A stretch of DNA of 38,262 nt from positions 1-38,262 of the IMG/VR virus record IMGVR_UViG_3300044786_000071. One strand, written 5' to 3'. Made by a program: the position numbers and the translations under genes. Shown here piece after piece: positions 1-6,094 of this stretch; the stretch's first letter is position 1, and each line of letters starts with the position of its first letter. The notes under the pieces were generated by a model that saw nothing but the letters and a program-made list of their open reading frames with translations, was not told the origin of the DNA and searched no databases. Source of the stretch: a virus.

Positions 1-164
1 AGGTACAGGGTTTGTTCCTTTACCGAAAAGCCATCGTATTCACCGTTTGGGAAGATAATCTCTGCTCCTTTACCTAGTCCGTCGTAATCAGGGTAGGTAT
101 GGAACACATATCCGACGGTCCCTTCGGAGTTTCCAAGCACTCCTCGCTTGAGTATTACCTTCAT
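1..164 (-). CDS. hypothetical protein, partial (3' end outside window)
   Basis: The open frame starts at the ATG at 164 and runs off the left edge, giving 54 visible residues. The start overlaps the stop of the upstream gene (161-400) in an ATGA arrangement, which implies translational coupling; an in-frame ATG at 182 is the alternative start. The visible part begins MKVILKRGVLG and is rich in glycine and aromatic residues, compatible with a small beta-barrel fold. I recognise no family. It is the last gene seen of the leftmost early operon. Confidence 0.6.
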   Translation of the reverse strand, partial: MKVILKRGVLGNSEGTVGYVFHTYPDYDGLGKGAEIIFPNGEYDGFSVKEQTLY

Positions 165-400
165 TCCGACTTTTGTAGCCATGTTGCTTCGAACTCCTTC
201 TCGCCAACCTTATGCGCCAAGAGCTTCCAATCACCCACGTACAGCGCGAAGATGTCCCCCACCTGAATATGCACAGGGCACAGTTCTGCGCATACTGCGC
301 TGGTTGCGTGCTTGTACACGGCTTCGGCCTCTACTACGCTGCTCTTCATTCGTTCTAAGGTCATGAACGCGTTGTGCAGGTCTATAAGTATATCATTCAT
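161..400 (-). CDS. hypothetical protein, 79 aa
   Basis: A small soluble protein starting at the ATG at 400 after an AAAGGTGG ribosome binding site. The first 40 residues look helical and contain two cysteines (motif AVCAELCPVH). The second half (VGDIFALYVGDW) looks like beta strands. Its start overlaps the stop of the gene at 393-578 by 8 nt, and its stop overlaps the next start by 4 nt, so it belongs to a tightly packed operon. No family is recognised. The function is unknown. Confidence 0.65.
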   Translation of the reverse strand: MNDILIDLHNAFMTLERMKSSVVEAEAVYKHATSAVCAELCPVHIQVGDIFALYVGDWKLLAHKVGEKEFEATWLQKSE

Positions 401-578
401 TGGGCACCACCTTTAGCCACTTTAGCCACTTTAGCCACCAGGATAGAGGCAGGGTGTCGTGTTCCTTGCAGTACAGCCTTTCAGTTTCGGCTGGCATCCT
501 GCATCTCGTATGGCGACACTTTACAACTATGATGGTATACGTGTTAGAGATGCGAAACTTGAGCAGACTAAGAGGCAT
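393..578 (-). CDS. small cysteine/histidine protein, 61 aa
   Basis: The start is taken at the ATG at 578, which overlaps the stop of the upstream gene and has GAGGAG ten bases ahead. Residues 18-35 contain KCRHTRC followed by YCKEH, a possible small zinc knuckle of the C-x4-C-x10-C-x2-H type. The C-terminus has the triplet WLK three times in a row, encoded by three exact copies of a 9-bp unit at 412-438. A longer frame extends upstream to 734, but that part overlaps the better-supported gene at 568-807. Function unknown. Confidence 0.55.
   Translation of the reverse strand: MPLSLLKFRISNTYTIIVVKCRHTRCRMPAETERLYCKEHDTLPLSWWLKWLKWLKVVPNE
412..438. repeat. 9-bp tandem repeat, three copies
   Basis: The unit TTTAGCCAC occurs three times head to tail. 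It lies inside the 393-578 gene and encodes Trp-Leu-Lys three times on the minus strand. Because the unit is a multiple of three, copy number can change without breaking the frame. Confidence 0.9.
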
Positions 579-807
579 TGCGTAAGTACTCCTCGTATTC
601 TCGGTCAGCCTTCTCATCTTCTTCTTGCGAAGGTGCGTTGTCGTAGAAGGCCTCCCACTTGGCTGATTCGCCAGGTTCGCATGTGGGGTAGTGGACGACC
701 TGCGCCTCGGTTGGCGCCTGTGCTCCGCAGTCATTGCACACGGCGATCATTTCGCTTCCGTCGCCTTCGTCGCTAATGTCCATTATCGTATAAGTATGAT
801 CGGCCAT
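568..807 (-). CDS. acidic protein with CxxC, 79 aa
   Basis: It starts at the ATG at 807 with GGAG nine bases ahead. The N-terminal half looks like beta strands and holds a CNDC pair (residues 24-27) and a further cysteine near residue 43, suggesting a small zinc ribbon. The second half is strongly acidic and helical (SQEEDEKADREYEEYL). It overlaps the stop of the upstream membrane-protein gene by 25 nt and the start of the downstream gene by 11 nt. Similar acidic zinc-ribbon proteins are common in phage early regions, but I recognise no family. Confidence 0.65.
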   Translation of the reverse strand: MADHTYTIMDISDEGDGSEMIAVCNDCGAQAPTEAQVVHYPTCEPGESAKWEAFYDNAPSQEEDEKADREYEEYLRNAS

Positions 808-1040
808 AGTACAATCTCCGCGAGCAAGACTAGGATCTCGATGAATAGCACAATGTACTTAAGGTCTTCCCATATGTGTACCCATGAGTCATAGTCAAGC
901 GCATTGAATACCATCTTACGAAACTCAGATGGTCTGAGTGCTTCCCCTCCTGGGGGGTACTTAGCCTCATACTTACGCCTTCCGGTACCCACCATGCGGG
1001 TGTGCAAAGGAATCAAAGGTTCGGTCTTCTTCTTCTTCAT
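783..1040 (-). CDS. single-pass membrane protein, 85 aa
   Basis: It starts at the ATG at 1040 with GAGGA five bases ahead. The N-terminus is very basic (four lysines after Met). The last 27 residues form one hydrophobic segment (about 59-84) ending in Arg, so it is probably a tail-anchored inner-membrane protein. A strong 12-bp stem (1060-1115) lies just upstream of its ribosome binding site. The next gene overlaps its 3' end by 25 nt. Function unknown; it may be one of several small membrane-acting host-takeover proteins in this region. Confidence 0.65.
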   Translation of the reverse strand: MKKKKTEPLIPLHTRMVGTGRRKYEAKYPPGGEALRPSEFRKMVFNALDYDSWVHIWEDLKYIVLFIEILVLLAEIVLWPIILIR

Positions 1041-1059
1041 GTTATCCTCGGCTCACAGA

Positions 1060-1115
1060 AGAGCACGTAACATATTAGGTAACACAAACGAGCGAGGTTT
1101 GCGGTTACGTGCTCT
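1060..1115 (-). promoter_or_regulatory. intergenic hairpin, 12-bp stem
   Basis: AGAGCACGTAAC (1060-1071) is exactly complementary to 1104-1115. The 32-nt loop contains an inner CAAAC/GTTTG stem. It spans the stop codon of the 1105-1416 gene and ends 11 nt ahead of the ribosome binding site of the 783-1040 gene. There is no U-tract, so a simple terminator is unlikely. An RNA-processing or mRNA-stabilising hairpin fits better. Confidence 0.6.
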
Positions 1116-1416
1116 CTTCTAAGTCGGGGACGGATACGTGAGTGATTCCCTGTGCGAGCAGGTCACGAAAATGAGCTAGTGGCAATCGTACAAAAGCCCT
1201 CTCTACGGGGTTTTTGCTCTTAGCCATCTGCTCGAGCTCTTTGATAATGTCCTCTACTTTCACTTCCACTTGCTTTATCATGGTTATTGCCTTTGTGGAT
1301 ACAGCAATGGCTATAAAGACGCTCTTTATCAATGGCCAAGGAAGGTCATAGCCCAGGATGCCAAGCAGTCCTAGGTAAGCATAGATTATAAACACTGCTG
1401 ACACAAACTCGTACAT
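1105..1416 (-). CDS. membrane protein with helical tail, 103 aa
   Basis: It starts at the ATG at 1416, four bases after GAGGAG. Residues 3-22 and about 28-45 are hydrophobic (two membrane segments, or one segment plus an amphipathic helix). They are followed by a charged stretch with coiled-coil character (EVKVEDIIKELEQMAK). The ribosome binding site lies inside a perfect 10-bp inverted repeat (1419-1428 with 1473-1482), so translation may be controlled by folding. The gene seems to be first in the operon reaching the left edge. Topology resembles small holin-like or superinfection-exclusion proteins, but that is only a suggestion. Confidence 0.65.
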   Translation of the reverse strand: MYEFVSAVFIIYAYLGLLGILGYDLPWPLIKSVFIAIAVSTKAITMIKQVEVKVEDIIKELEQMAKSKNPVERAFVRLPLAHFRDLLAQGITHVSVPDLEEST

Positions 1417-1418
1417 AA

Positions 1419-1482
1419 GGCTCCTCTGCGCGCCGACCTCACTCAGCGTCTCGCTTCGTCACAGTTGCCTGACAGAGGAGCC
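1419..1482 (-). promoter_or_regulatory. stem that sequesters a ribosome binding site
   Basis: On the minus-strand transcript GGCTCCTCTG (1482-1473) is exactly complementary to CAGAGGAGCC (1428-1419). The latter contains the GAGGAG ribosome binding site of the 1105-1416 gene, four bases before its ATG. The loop is 44 nt. In the folded state the site is fully paired. Confidence 0.6.
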
Positions 1483-1612
1483 AGTTGAAGCAGCGACACA
1501 AACATTTTCGGTAGGGGCGTCCCAATGCGCGGCTGGGTGACGCCAGCTCCATCAACGACTAACGTGGGACTAATAAGATGTGTCCTAATCAAGTGTGCCA
1601 CGAACTTCCATG

Positions 1613-1674
1613 CTTCCCTGTCGCTGGTTGCGGCTTGTTGAAACTACGCTGTGTTGCGTCTCACGACAGGGAAG
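1613..1674 (-). promoter_or_regulatory. long-range hairpin, 11-bp stem
   Basis: CTTCCCTGTCG (1613-1623) pairs perfectly with CGACAGGGAAG (1664-1674). The 40-nt loop contains a short inner ACGC/GCGT stem. It lies directly downstream of the tRNA-like element on the minus strand. There is no U-tract. It may be part of a structured leader or a small RNA. Confidence 0.5.
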
Positions 1675-1678
1675 GAAC

Positions 1679-1790
1679 GACGCAGCGGGTTGGATTTGAA
1701 CCAACATACTTAGAGCTCTTTTACCACTGGCCACTGGTGTCAGCGACGCCCTCGCCGGACGTATGACCAGTTCTCTCACTTCGCTGCGTC
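1679..1790 (-). ncRNA. tRNA-like element (degenerate tRNA or attachment site)
   Basis: On the minus strand a perfect tRNA-type T arm is present (GTTGG-TTCAAAT-CCAAC, 1705-1689), followed by a strand that pairs over 9 bp with 1782-1790 (GACGCAGCG with CGCTGCGTC), as an acceptor stem would. The enclosed 5' part has a possible D arm (GAGAACTGGTCAT) and a 5-bp stem with a 7-nt loop, but that loop lacks the invariant U33. The total of about 107 nt is too long for a normal tRNA, and no CCA follows. I see a tRNA relic or a captured tRNA 3' end rather than a working tRNA. Confidence 0.3.
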
Positions 1791-1797
1791 CCTGCTA

Positions 1798-1914
1798 CTA
1801 GTGCGGACGTGGGTTTGCCGTGCCGCCTTGGCCTTTGGTGCTGCCGCTGTTACCGTTGGGGCTGCTTTTCTTGGGGGGCAGGGGCTTGGGTGGGGTCTTG
1901 AACTGAATGTTCAT
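1798..1914 (-). CDS. Pro/Gly-rich small peptide, 38 aa
   Basis: A short frame starting at the ATG at 1914 with AAAGGAG eleven bases ahead, ending at the TAG at 1798. The peptide begins MNIQFKTPPKPLPPKKS and continues rich in Ser, Gly, Asn and Thr, so it is basic and probably disordered. Support is the strong ribosome binding site and its position just downstream of the next small gene. The composition is low in complexity, so it could be chance. Confidence 0.45.
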   Translation of the reverse strand: MNIQFKTPPKPLPPKKSSPNGNSGSTKGQGGTANPRPH

Positions 1915-1951
1915 CTTGTAGAGTACTCCTTTCTATGGAGTGGTTGGATGG

Positions 1952-2146
1952 TTAGTGGTCGCGGGGCTTACTGTGTGTTCGACCAGGGCCTCGGACGCGG
2001 CTGTGCTGCGTCTTGATGTGCTCAATGCCTGAAGGGTTAGGGCGATTTCGCCTTCCGCGTAGCATAGCTTGCATGTGTTTCTTTCGTCGTTTGAGTGACA
2101 TGGCTAGTACTCCTAGTATTAGCAGTGCGATGACTGTTGCGCTCAT
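1952..2146 (-). CDS. small membrane protein with basic tail, 64 aa
   Basis: The start is the ATG at 2146, overlapping the upstream stop as ATGA; AGGAG lies 14 bases ahead. Residues 3-18 form a membrane segment (ATVIALLILGVLAMSL). The remaining 45 residues are very rich in Arg, Lys and His and probably lie in the cytoplasm. It is the fourth of four consecutive membrane-protein genes (2646 down to 1952). Function unknown. Confidence 0.55.
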   Translation of the reverse strand: MSATVIALLILGVLAMSLKRRKKHMQAMLRGRRNRPNPSGIEHIKTQHSRVRGPGRTHSKPRDH

Positions 2147-2268
2147 GTTGTAAGTGCTACTCCTACCATTGTGGCAAGTAGCCCTGCCAGAGCTGATTGT
2201 GTGAGATCGAGACCCGTGCCGGCAAAAAACGCAGTGCACAGGCCCCAGATGACGATGATTATGATCAT
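2143..2268 (-). CDS. tiny hydrophobic protein, 41 aa
   Basis: It starts at the ATG at 2268 with GGGAG seven bases ahead, overlaps the previous stop (ATGA) and overlaps the next start (ATGA). Nearly the whole chain is hydrophobic, with a segment from residue 2 to 16 and another from about 25 to 39, so it may form a helical hairpin in the membrane. Overlaps on both sides and a good ribosome binding site support it despite its size. Function unknown. Confidence 0.55.
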   Translation of the reverse strand: MIIIIVIWGLCTAFFAGTGLDLTQSALAGLLATMVGVALTT

Positions 2269-2456
2269 ATAAAGCTCCCTGGGCCGCCGTTCAGAAGGTC
2301 GGCAAAGAATCCGGCCACTCCGCCGGCGAGCCATAGGATGACGGCGCACTGGAGCACGCCTGAGTAGTTGATGTCGTCCAGCGAAAAGAAGAACGAGCAT
2401 CCGCACACAGCTATTGCCGTTAGGCCGATCCATAGTCTGAAGCATGAAAGACCCAT
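2265..2456 (-). CDS. small membrane protein, 63 aa
   Basis: It starts at the ATG at 2456 with GAGG about ten bases ahead. Two hydrophobic stretches (about 8-24 and 33-56) are separated by a short polar loop containing DDIN. Three cysteines lie in or near the membrane segments. The stop overlaps the next start by 4 nt. It belongs to a run of small membrane proteins, none of a family I recognise. Confidence 0.6.
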   Translation of the reverse strand: MGLSCFRLWIGLTAIAVCGCSFFFSLDDINYSGVLQCAVILWLAGGVAGFFADLLNGGPGSFI

Positions 2457-2463
2457 GTGGTGG

Positions 2464-2646
2464 TTACCTCAGATGGCGCTCTAGCATCCACTTGGTCAGG
2501 CGGTCACTGAGACGTGGGTTCCAGAGCGTCAGTGTGGAGAAGTAGAACACCACGTCGATGATGGCCAACAAGACCCACAGTACATGTAGGAGGGTGTCCC
2601 ACAGTGCGATTAGGAACTTGCCAATGACGAAAATGATGCGGCTCAT
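2464..2646 (-). CDS. small membrane protein, 60 aa
   Basis: It starts at the ATG at 2646, three bases after the stop of the upstream gene, with GAGTGA as a weak ribosome binding site overlapping that stop. Residues 3-42 are almost continuously hydrophobic (one long or two short helices), followed by a basic amphipathic tail (SDRLTKWMLERHLR). It lies in a same-strand run with the genes on both sides. Function unknown. Confidence 0.6.
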   Translation of the reverse strand: MSRIIFVIGKFLIALWDTLLHVLWVLLAIIDVVFYFSTLTLWNPRLSDRLTKWMLERHLR

Positions 2647-2649
2647 TGG

Positions 2650-2859
2650 TCACTCGAAGCGCTTTGTTGGACGTATGTTCTCTTCTTGGAGGATGATTAT
2701 GCTGAGGCGCTTGTAGCCTGCTTTCATGAACCACTTGTTCATCCAGCTGCCGACGTCAGCGCTAAGTTTACCCTTTGGGTATTCCTTGCGTGCTTCTTCC
2801 GCGGCCGCGTTCATTTTTTCCATAATCTCGGCTGATTGGGCTGATTGTGTGCGTGACAT
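2650..2859 (-). CDS. small helical protein, 69 aa
   Basis: It starts at the ATG at 2859 with AAGAAGG about nine bases ahead. The first 30 residues are a charged helix (SAEIMEKMNAAAEEARKEYP). The second half (DVGSWMNKWFMKAGYKRLSIIIL) is amphipathic to hydrophobic. It is soluble or peripheral rather than clearly membrane-spanning. It is the first gene of the small-membrane-protein run and follows the hairpin at 2906-2938. Function unknown. Confidence 0.6.
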   Translation of the reverse strand: MSRTQSAQSAEIMEKMNAAAEEARKEYPKGKLSADVGSWMNKWFMKAGYKRLSIIILQEENIRPTKRFE

Positions 2860-2905
2860 GATAATTGCCTTCTTTCTTTATTAGGGCGTGGTGTGGGAGC
2901 GAACA

Positions 2906-2938
2906 GGGCGTCTACCGACTTAGGATAGATAGACGCCC
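2906..2938 (-). promoter_or_regulatory. intergenic hairpin, 9-bp stem
   Basis: GGGCGTCTA (2906-2914) pairs with TAGACGCCC (2930-2938) around a 15-nt loop. It lies between the 2968-3393 gene and the 2650-2859 gene on the minus strand. No U-tract follows, so it is a weak terminator candidate at best, or an mRNA processing or stability element. Confidence 0.5.
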
Positions 2939-2967
2939 ATTGCTGCTCACTGCGGGGACGTACTCTG

Positions 2968-3393
2968 TTACGAGCGGTTGCGCCGACGGCCCGAGGGGGC
3001 TTCGGCTTCGGCTTCGGTCGATTCGGTGGTCTCGGTCGCGGCTGGTGTTGCGCCTTTGACTTTGGCCTTGTACACGTAGCGCGGCTTGAGACTGATCCCG
3101 AACTGGCCCAATGCAGCTTCAACTGCAGGCAGGTCGGAAACCTTGACGTTGATGACGTAGGCTTTACCGTTGGCGCGTTCTGCACCACCGCCACGCGAAC
3201 GAGGCTTAGCTTTCAGCTCGTCGAGTGCGGCCTTGGTGATCTGCCATTCGCCTGCTTCCGTCTTGGTCGCAGCGAGGGTTCCATTACGTACCATGGTGCG
3301 CACGTACTGCTCGCTGAGTCCGGCATAGAGTGCGGAGTCGCGGATCCCCATAACGTCGGGGAAGTTGATGTTGGAAAGATCGATTGAGGTCAT
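2968..3393 (-). CDS. HTH DNA-binding protein, paralogue 1 of 4
   Basis: A 141-residue protein starting at the ATG at 3393 with AAAGGAG nine bases ahead. Residues 16-60 form an excisionase/MerR-type helix-turn-helix (SALYAGLSEQYVRTMVRNG). A second region near 75-105 (RANGKAYVINVKVSDL) corresponds to the C-terminal motif of the three other paralogues (3712-4095, 7805-8188, 10068-10388). The C-terminus is low-complexity Glu/Thr/Ala ending in RRRNRS. A near-consensus promoter lies at 3453-3481. It is probably an early transcription regulator. It is the most diverged member of the family. Confidence 0.75.
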   Translation of the reverse strand: MTSIDLSNINFPDVMGIRDSALYAGLSEQYVRTMVRNGTLAATKTEAGEWQITKAALDELKAKPRSRGGGAERANGKAYVINVKVSDLPAVEAALGQFGISLKPRYVYKAKVKGATPAATETTESTEAEAEAPSGRRRNRS

Positions 3394-3452
3394 TGTGGTA
3401 TGCTCCTTTCTTTTAGAATATCCAGACCAGTGTGTGGTCGTGGATTGTCTTG

Positions 3453-3481
3453 ATTATAAAGCAGAACTGGTTTGTTGACAA
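3453..3481 (-). promoter_or_regulatory. sigma70-type promoter
   Basis: On the minus strand TTGTCA (3481-3476) and a perfect TATAAT (3458-3453) are separated by 17 bp. It sits 60 bases upstream of the start of HTH paralogue 1 and lacks the upstream box found at the other early promoters. Confidence 0.8.
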
Positions 3482-3496
3482 GGGTAAACTTTTGGG

Positions 3497-3715
3497 TTAC
3501 TTTTCGTCACCGTCCTTTCTTGTACTTATGCCCAGAGCTTTCATTGCTTGCTCTAGTTGCTCTTGGTCCGACTTGCTCTGGGACACAATGGTAACGTGCT
3601 GTATAATCCATTCAAGCACCTTACGCATTTTGTTGAGGGCCATTTGTTGCGTCAGTGCGATGATCATTGCAGCCACAGCGATGATGAAGGCAGCGGTGGG
3701 CTCGTTGATGTTCAT
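3497..3715 (-). CDS. N-terminal membrane-anchored protein, 72 aa
   Basis: It starts at the ATG at 3715, overlapping the stop of HTH paralogue 2 as ATGA. Residues 8-26 form one membrane segment (AAFIIAVAAMIIALTQQMA). It is followed by an amphipathic helix and a charged C-terminus (SKSDQEQLEQAMKALG). The layout resembles small type-II holins or anchor proteins, but I cannot assign one. It is last in the operon started by the promoter at 6095-6123. Confidence 0.6.
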   Translation of the reverse strand: MNINEPTAAFIIAVAAMIIALTQQMALNKMRKVLEWIIQHVTIVSQSKSDQEQLEQAMKALGISTRKDGDEK

Positions 3716-4095
3716 TTTACAAATCCCGTCGTCCCATGGCTATTGCTGCTTCTTAGGAACCCCATGGCTTTTACAGTGTTTGCGGGCAGCATAGTGTCTG
3801 CTACTTCTGCCAGGTTGGCTTCGCGGACGAGAGCCAGGATGGTTGTGTACTCCTCAGGCGTAGCGTAGAAGATGAACTTGTTGCGACGGTCGTTCCGCCG
3901 CGAGTGAGTGTGTGCTTCACTTAGGTACCGAGCGATTTCCTCACTCGAAATCATGTGTCTCTGGGTTGAGGCCCCTTCGAAGATGGGTCTCAGTATCGAG
4001 GAGAGCTTGCCAGTGCGAATAAGGTACCTTACATACTGAATGGTGAAGCCCAGTTCTTTTGCCACTTGTGGGATAGTTAGTTCGTCATTTGTCAT
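3712..4095 (-). CDS. HTH DNA-binding protein, paralogue 2 of 4
   Basis: A 127-residue protein starting at the ATG at 4095 with a weak AAGG site, overlapping the upstream gene by 11 nt. An excisionase/MerR-type helix-turn-helix spans residues 5-60 (TIPQVAKELGFTIQYVRYL). The shared motif SRRNDRRNKFIFYATPEE follows near residues 65-83. The last 45 residues are unlike the paralogues. It is the second-last gene of an operon of unknown proteins, so it may act as a feedback regulator. Confidence 0.75.
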   Translation of the reverse strand: MTNDELTIPQVAKELGFTIQYVRYLIRTGKLSSILRPIFEGASTQRHMISSEEIARYLSEAHTHSRRNDRRNKFIFYATPEEYTTILALVREANLAEVADTMLPANTVKAMGFLRSSNSHGTTGFVK

Positions 4096-4501
4096 GTTTG
4101 CCCTTACCTTGTAGTACGTTATCCACCCTGCGCACGCCTTTGGGCTGCGGGTTCGTAGCTAGTAGACTGATGATGAGGATAGACCGGCGAATGTTCAAGG
4201 CATTGTACAGAGCGTCAATCATTATCAGGGCCTTACCTTGCCAATATGCCCACTCGTCAGGGGCCATGTTGTCGTCGGTTGGATAGAGCATCGTTTGGTC
4301 GAACGGCCGCGGAGGGCCGTCGCTGTATGTGATTTCCAAGATCCATCCGAACTTACGTACGCGCTCCTTGACATGCAGAAGCAGTGTGACTGCGTCGTGT
4401 GCGTACTTTTCGGTGGAGAAGGGAAATTGCGCGGCCGGAAGGGGTGTGAGGCCTTGCACGATTTCGTCCAAGGGGAACTCTTTAGGAGGGTTAGGTGTCA
4501 T
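4085..4501 (-). CDS. hypothetical protein, 138 aa
   Basis: The start is the ATG at 4501, preceded by GAGGA and overlapping the upstream stop as ATGA. The protein is mixed alpha/beta. Residues 1-30 are Pro-rich, the middle contains a Tyr/Asp/Pro-rich stretch (TYSDGPPRPFDQTMLYPTDD), and a hydrophobic helix lies near 100-118. The tail is basic (KGKHDK). No family is recognised. Confidence 0.6.
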   Translation of the reverse strand: MTPNPPKEFPLDEIVQGLTPLPAAQFPFSTEKYAHDAVTLLLHVKERVRKFGWILEITYSDGPPRPFDQTMLYPTDDNMAPDEWAYWQGKALIMIDALYNALNIRRSILIISLLATNPQPKGVRRVDNVLQGKGKHDK

Positions 4502-5028
4502 GGTTCCTCGTTTACTCGAATGCCGTCGTCCCACTTGTCAGGGTCGAGGTCGAGGTAGTTGCACACGGCGACAAGAGTTGGCTTCCCGTAAAACTCGTAG
4601 TCAAGAGTTGAGTTGACCAGTTCGTCGGGAGCACCGTCGAGCCAGAGCCAGGCCCAGTAGTGTTGCATTGTGCGCAAGGCGCTGAGGCCGCGGCAGTTGT
4701 TAGCTTTCTCCCAAGCGAAAGGCATGTACACTCTCATTGCTTCCTGGGGTGTACGATGCTCGCGTGATTCCTCCCACCATGCTTTTCGACTCTTGCTCTT
4801 GGTGTCGGTCCCCAGTAGCAGTGGGCCTGCTCTTTCAATGTCGAGATACGCAATGAGGTCGGCGACGGCGAAGTCGAAGAAGCCGTAGGGGGCTTCTCTT
4901 TTTCTTTCTAGCACCTTGTTCACAATCTCTTCCTGCGTGCGCTTGGTTAGAGGTTCGTCGTCGTCGCTGGGCCTGGTGCCCACATCGCGTTGGTCATCGC
5001 TGTCCATTTGCATAGTTAGCGTGTTCAT
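4498..5028 (-). CDS. hypothetical acidic protein, 176 aa
   Basis: It starts at the ATG at 5028 with GAGGAGG seven bases ahead and overlaps the preceding stop by 4 nt. The first 45 residues are acidic and probably disordered (DSDDQRDVGTRPSDDDEP). The rest is helical and Trp-rich (KAWWEE, MQHYWAWLWLDG), suggesting a compact helical domain. No catalytic motif is evident. It is the third gene of the operon running from 6037 to 3497. Confidence 0.65.
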   Translation of the reverse strand: MNTLTMQMDSDDQRDVGTRPSDDDEPLTKRTQEEIVNKVLERKREAPYGFFDFAVADLIAYLDIERAGPLLLGTDTKSKSRKAWWEESREHRTPQEAMRVYMPFAWEKANNCRGLSALRTMQHYWAWLWLDGAPDELVNSTLDYEFYGKPTLVAVCNYLDLDPDKWDDGIRVNEEP

Positions 5029-5564
5029 GTTTCGTCCTCCTCGAGTTCGAGGTTGGCGTTTTCCCAAGCCAGGTAGTCGTCGCCGTTAGGGTCACTCGAA
5101 GCGAATTCGCCATTGGCTTGAGTCATGCGGAAGGTGTTTAGTTGTTGGATCATGAAGCCGGCTAGCAGACGCTCAAACTTCGCATAGGTATGCATAGGAT
5201 CCTGATTGGTATGCAAGGAGGCATTGTTGATAAGCTCGATGACCCATTCTTGGAACTTGCCTTCGTCGAAGAAGTCAGTTGGCAAGGGTGGCCGTGGCCG
5301 TAAATCGTAGGCCAGAGTGTTGAGGAAGTTGTGCACTTGGATGGCTTCGTCGCCGTAGAGTGTTTCACTTACGGTTTCGTAGCCGATGCCGGGGGTAGCT
5401 GTTCCGATGAAGGTAAGCCCCAGCTTGGGAGTTCCGATGGGGGGGTGGTTATGGTACAGCGCAGCTTCCTCGTCCATAATGGTACTGAGACCTGTTGTGG
5501 AGACAACGTGCACGAGGTTGATAACTCTGCCGTTGACACCAAGGGATATGAATCCTGTTGACAT
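5025..5564 (-). CDS. hypothetical protein, 179 aa
   Basis: It starts at the ATG at 5564, with the leader GAAAGGAACCC nearly identical to that of the gene just upstream. The N-terminal 65 residues look like beta strands (FISLGVNGRVINLVHVVST). The remainder is helical with an acidic end (LELEEDET). The stop overlaps the next start (ATGA). No recognised domain. Confidence 0.65.
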   Translation of the reverse strand: MSTGFISLGVNGRVINLVHVVSTTGLSTIMDEEAALYHNHPPIGTPKLGLTFIGTATPGIGYETVSETLYGDEAIQVHNFLNTLAYDLRPRPPLPTDFFDEGKFQEWVIELINNASLHTNQDPMHTYAKFERLLAGFMIQQLNTFRMTQANGEFASSDPNGDDYLAWENANLELEEDET

Positions 5565-5578
5565 GTTATGGGTTCCTT

Positions 5579-6037
5579 TCATTCCGGGGCGCTTTTGGTC
5601 TCTAGAGCAGATTCGATGAATGCGTCACCTGTGCCGTCGATGAATGCGTCATCGCCTGTTCCGATCTGCGTGTTACGGAATTCGGCTTGAGCCCGTATCA
5701 GTACCTGGCGAAACATTTCGACGAATACTGTGTGTCGGGCGGGATCGGGCAGAAGTGCCTTTATTGCTTGAAGGACTGCGTCGTACGAGGTCAGGTTGCT
5801 GACGTCGTGAAGCTCTTCTTCCATTGAGGAGATGTCATCCACGAAGGATTGAAGCCATTCTTGCGCGGAAGGGTCATTCTCGTGAATTGCTTTGCACAGG
5901 GCCTCGTGTAGGCTCTCGGCCACGGTTGGAAGTACTTCTGGCTCATCTTCGTTGATGACCTGCGTGCCCAAGACGTAAGAATGTGTACGTGCCTTTGCCG
6001 ACAGGGTGAAACGTATGTAGACTGTTGATCTTGACAT
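5579..6037 (-). CDS. hypothetical protein, 152 aa, first gene of early operon
   Basis: It starts at the ATG at 6037 with GAAAGGAACCC ahead, about 60 bases downstream of a strong promoter (6095-6123). A beta-rich N-terminus (STVYIRFTLSAK) is followed by a long helical body. Near the C-terminus a short sequence is repeated (TGDDAFIDGTGDAFIES), reflecting a duplicated 15-bp stretch. No family is recognised. As first gene behind the strongest repeated promoter it is probably made early and abundantly. Confidence 0.65.
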   Translation of the reverse strand: MSRSTVYIRFTLSAKARTHSYVLGTQVINEDEPEVLPTVAESLHEALCKAIHENDPSAQEWLQSFVDDISSMEEELHDVSNLTSYDAVLQAIKALLPDPARHTVFVEMFRQVLIRAQAEFRNTQIGTGDDAFIDGTGDAFIESALETKSAPE

Positions 6038-6094
6038 GGTGAGGGTTCCTTTCATTTGTTGGAGAGGGGTGGGGTTTGATTTCATTGTATATAT

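Larger units (their letters stand above)
1417..1797. other. 381-nt non-coding stretch with RNA-like structure
   Basis: No plausible gene is seen. The stretch holds three structures: the stem at 1419-1482, an 11-bp stem at 1613-1674, and a tRNA-like element at about 1679-1790 on the minus strand. The plus-strand frame at 1578-1766 is read antisense through the tRNA-like T arm and contains the RVGFEPT string that typically comes from antisense translation of tRNA genes, so it is not called as a gene. Confidence 0.6.

Noticed and set aside
459-776. 105-codon plus-strand frame
   Set aside because: It lies opposite two minus-strand genes that have ribosome binding sites and operon overlaps; the product is an Arg-rich shadow.
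1578-1766. 62-codon plus-strand frame
   Set aside because: It reads antisense through the tRNA-like T arm and contains the RVGFEPT string that usually arises that way. There is no ribosome binding site.
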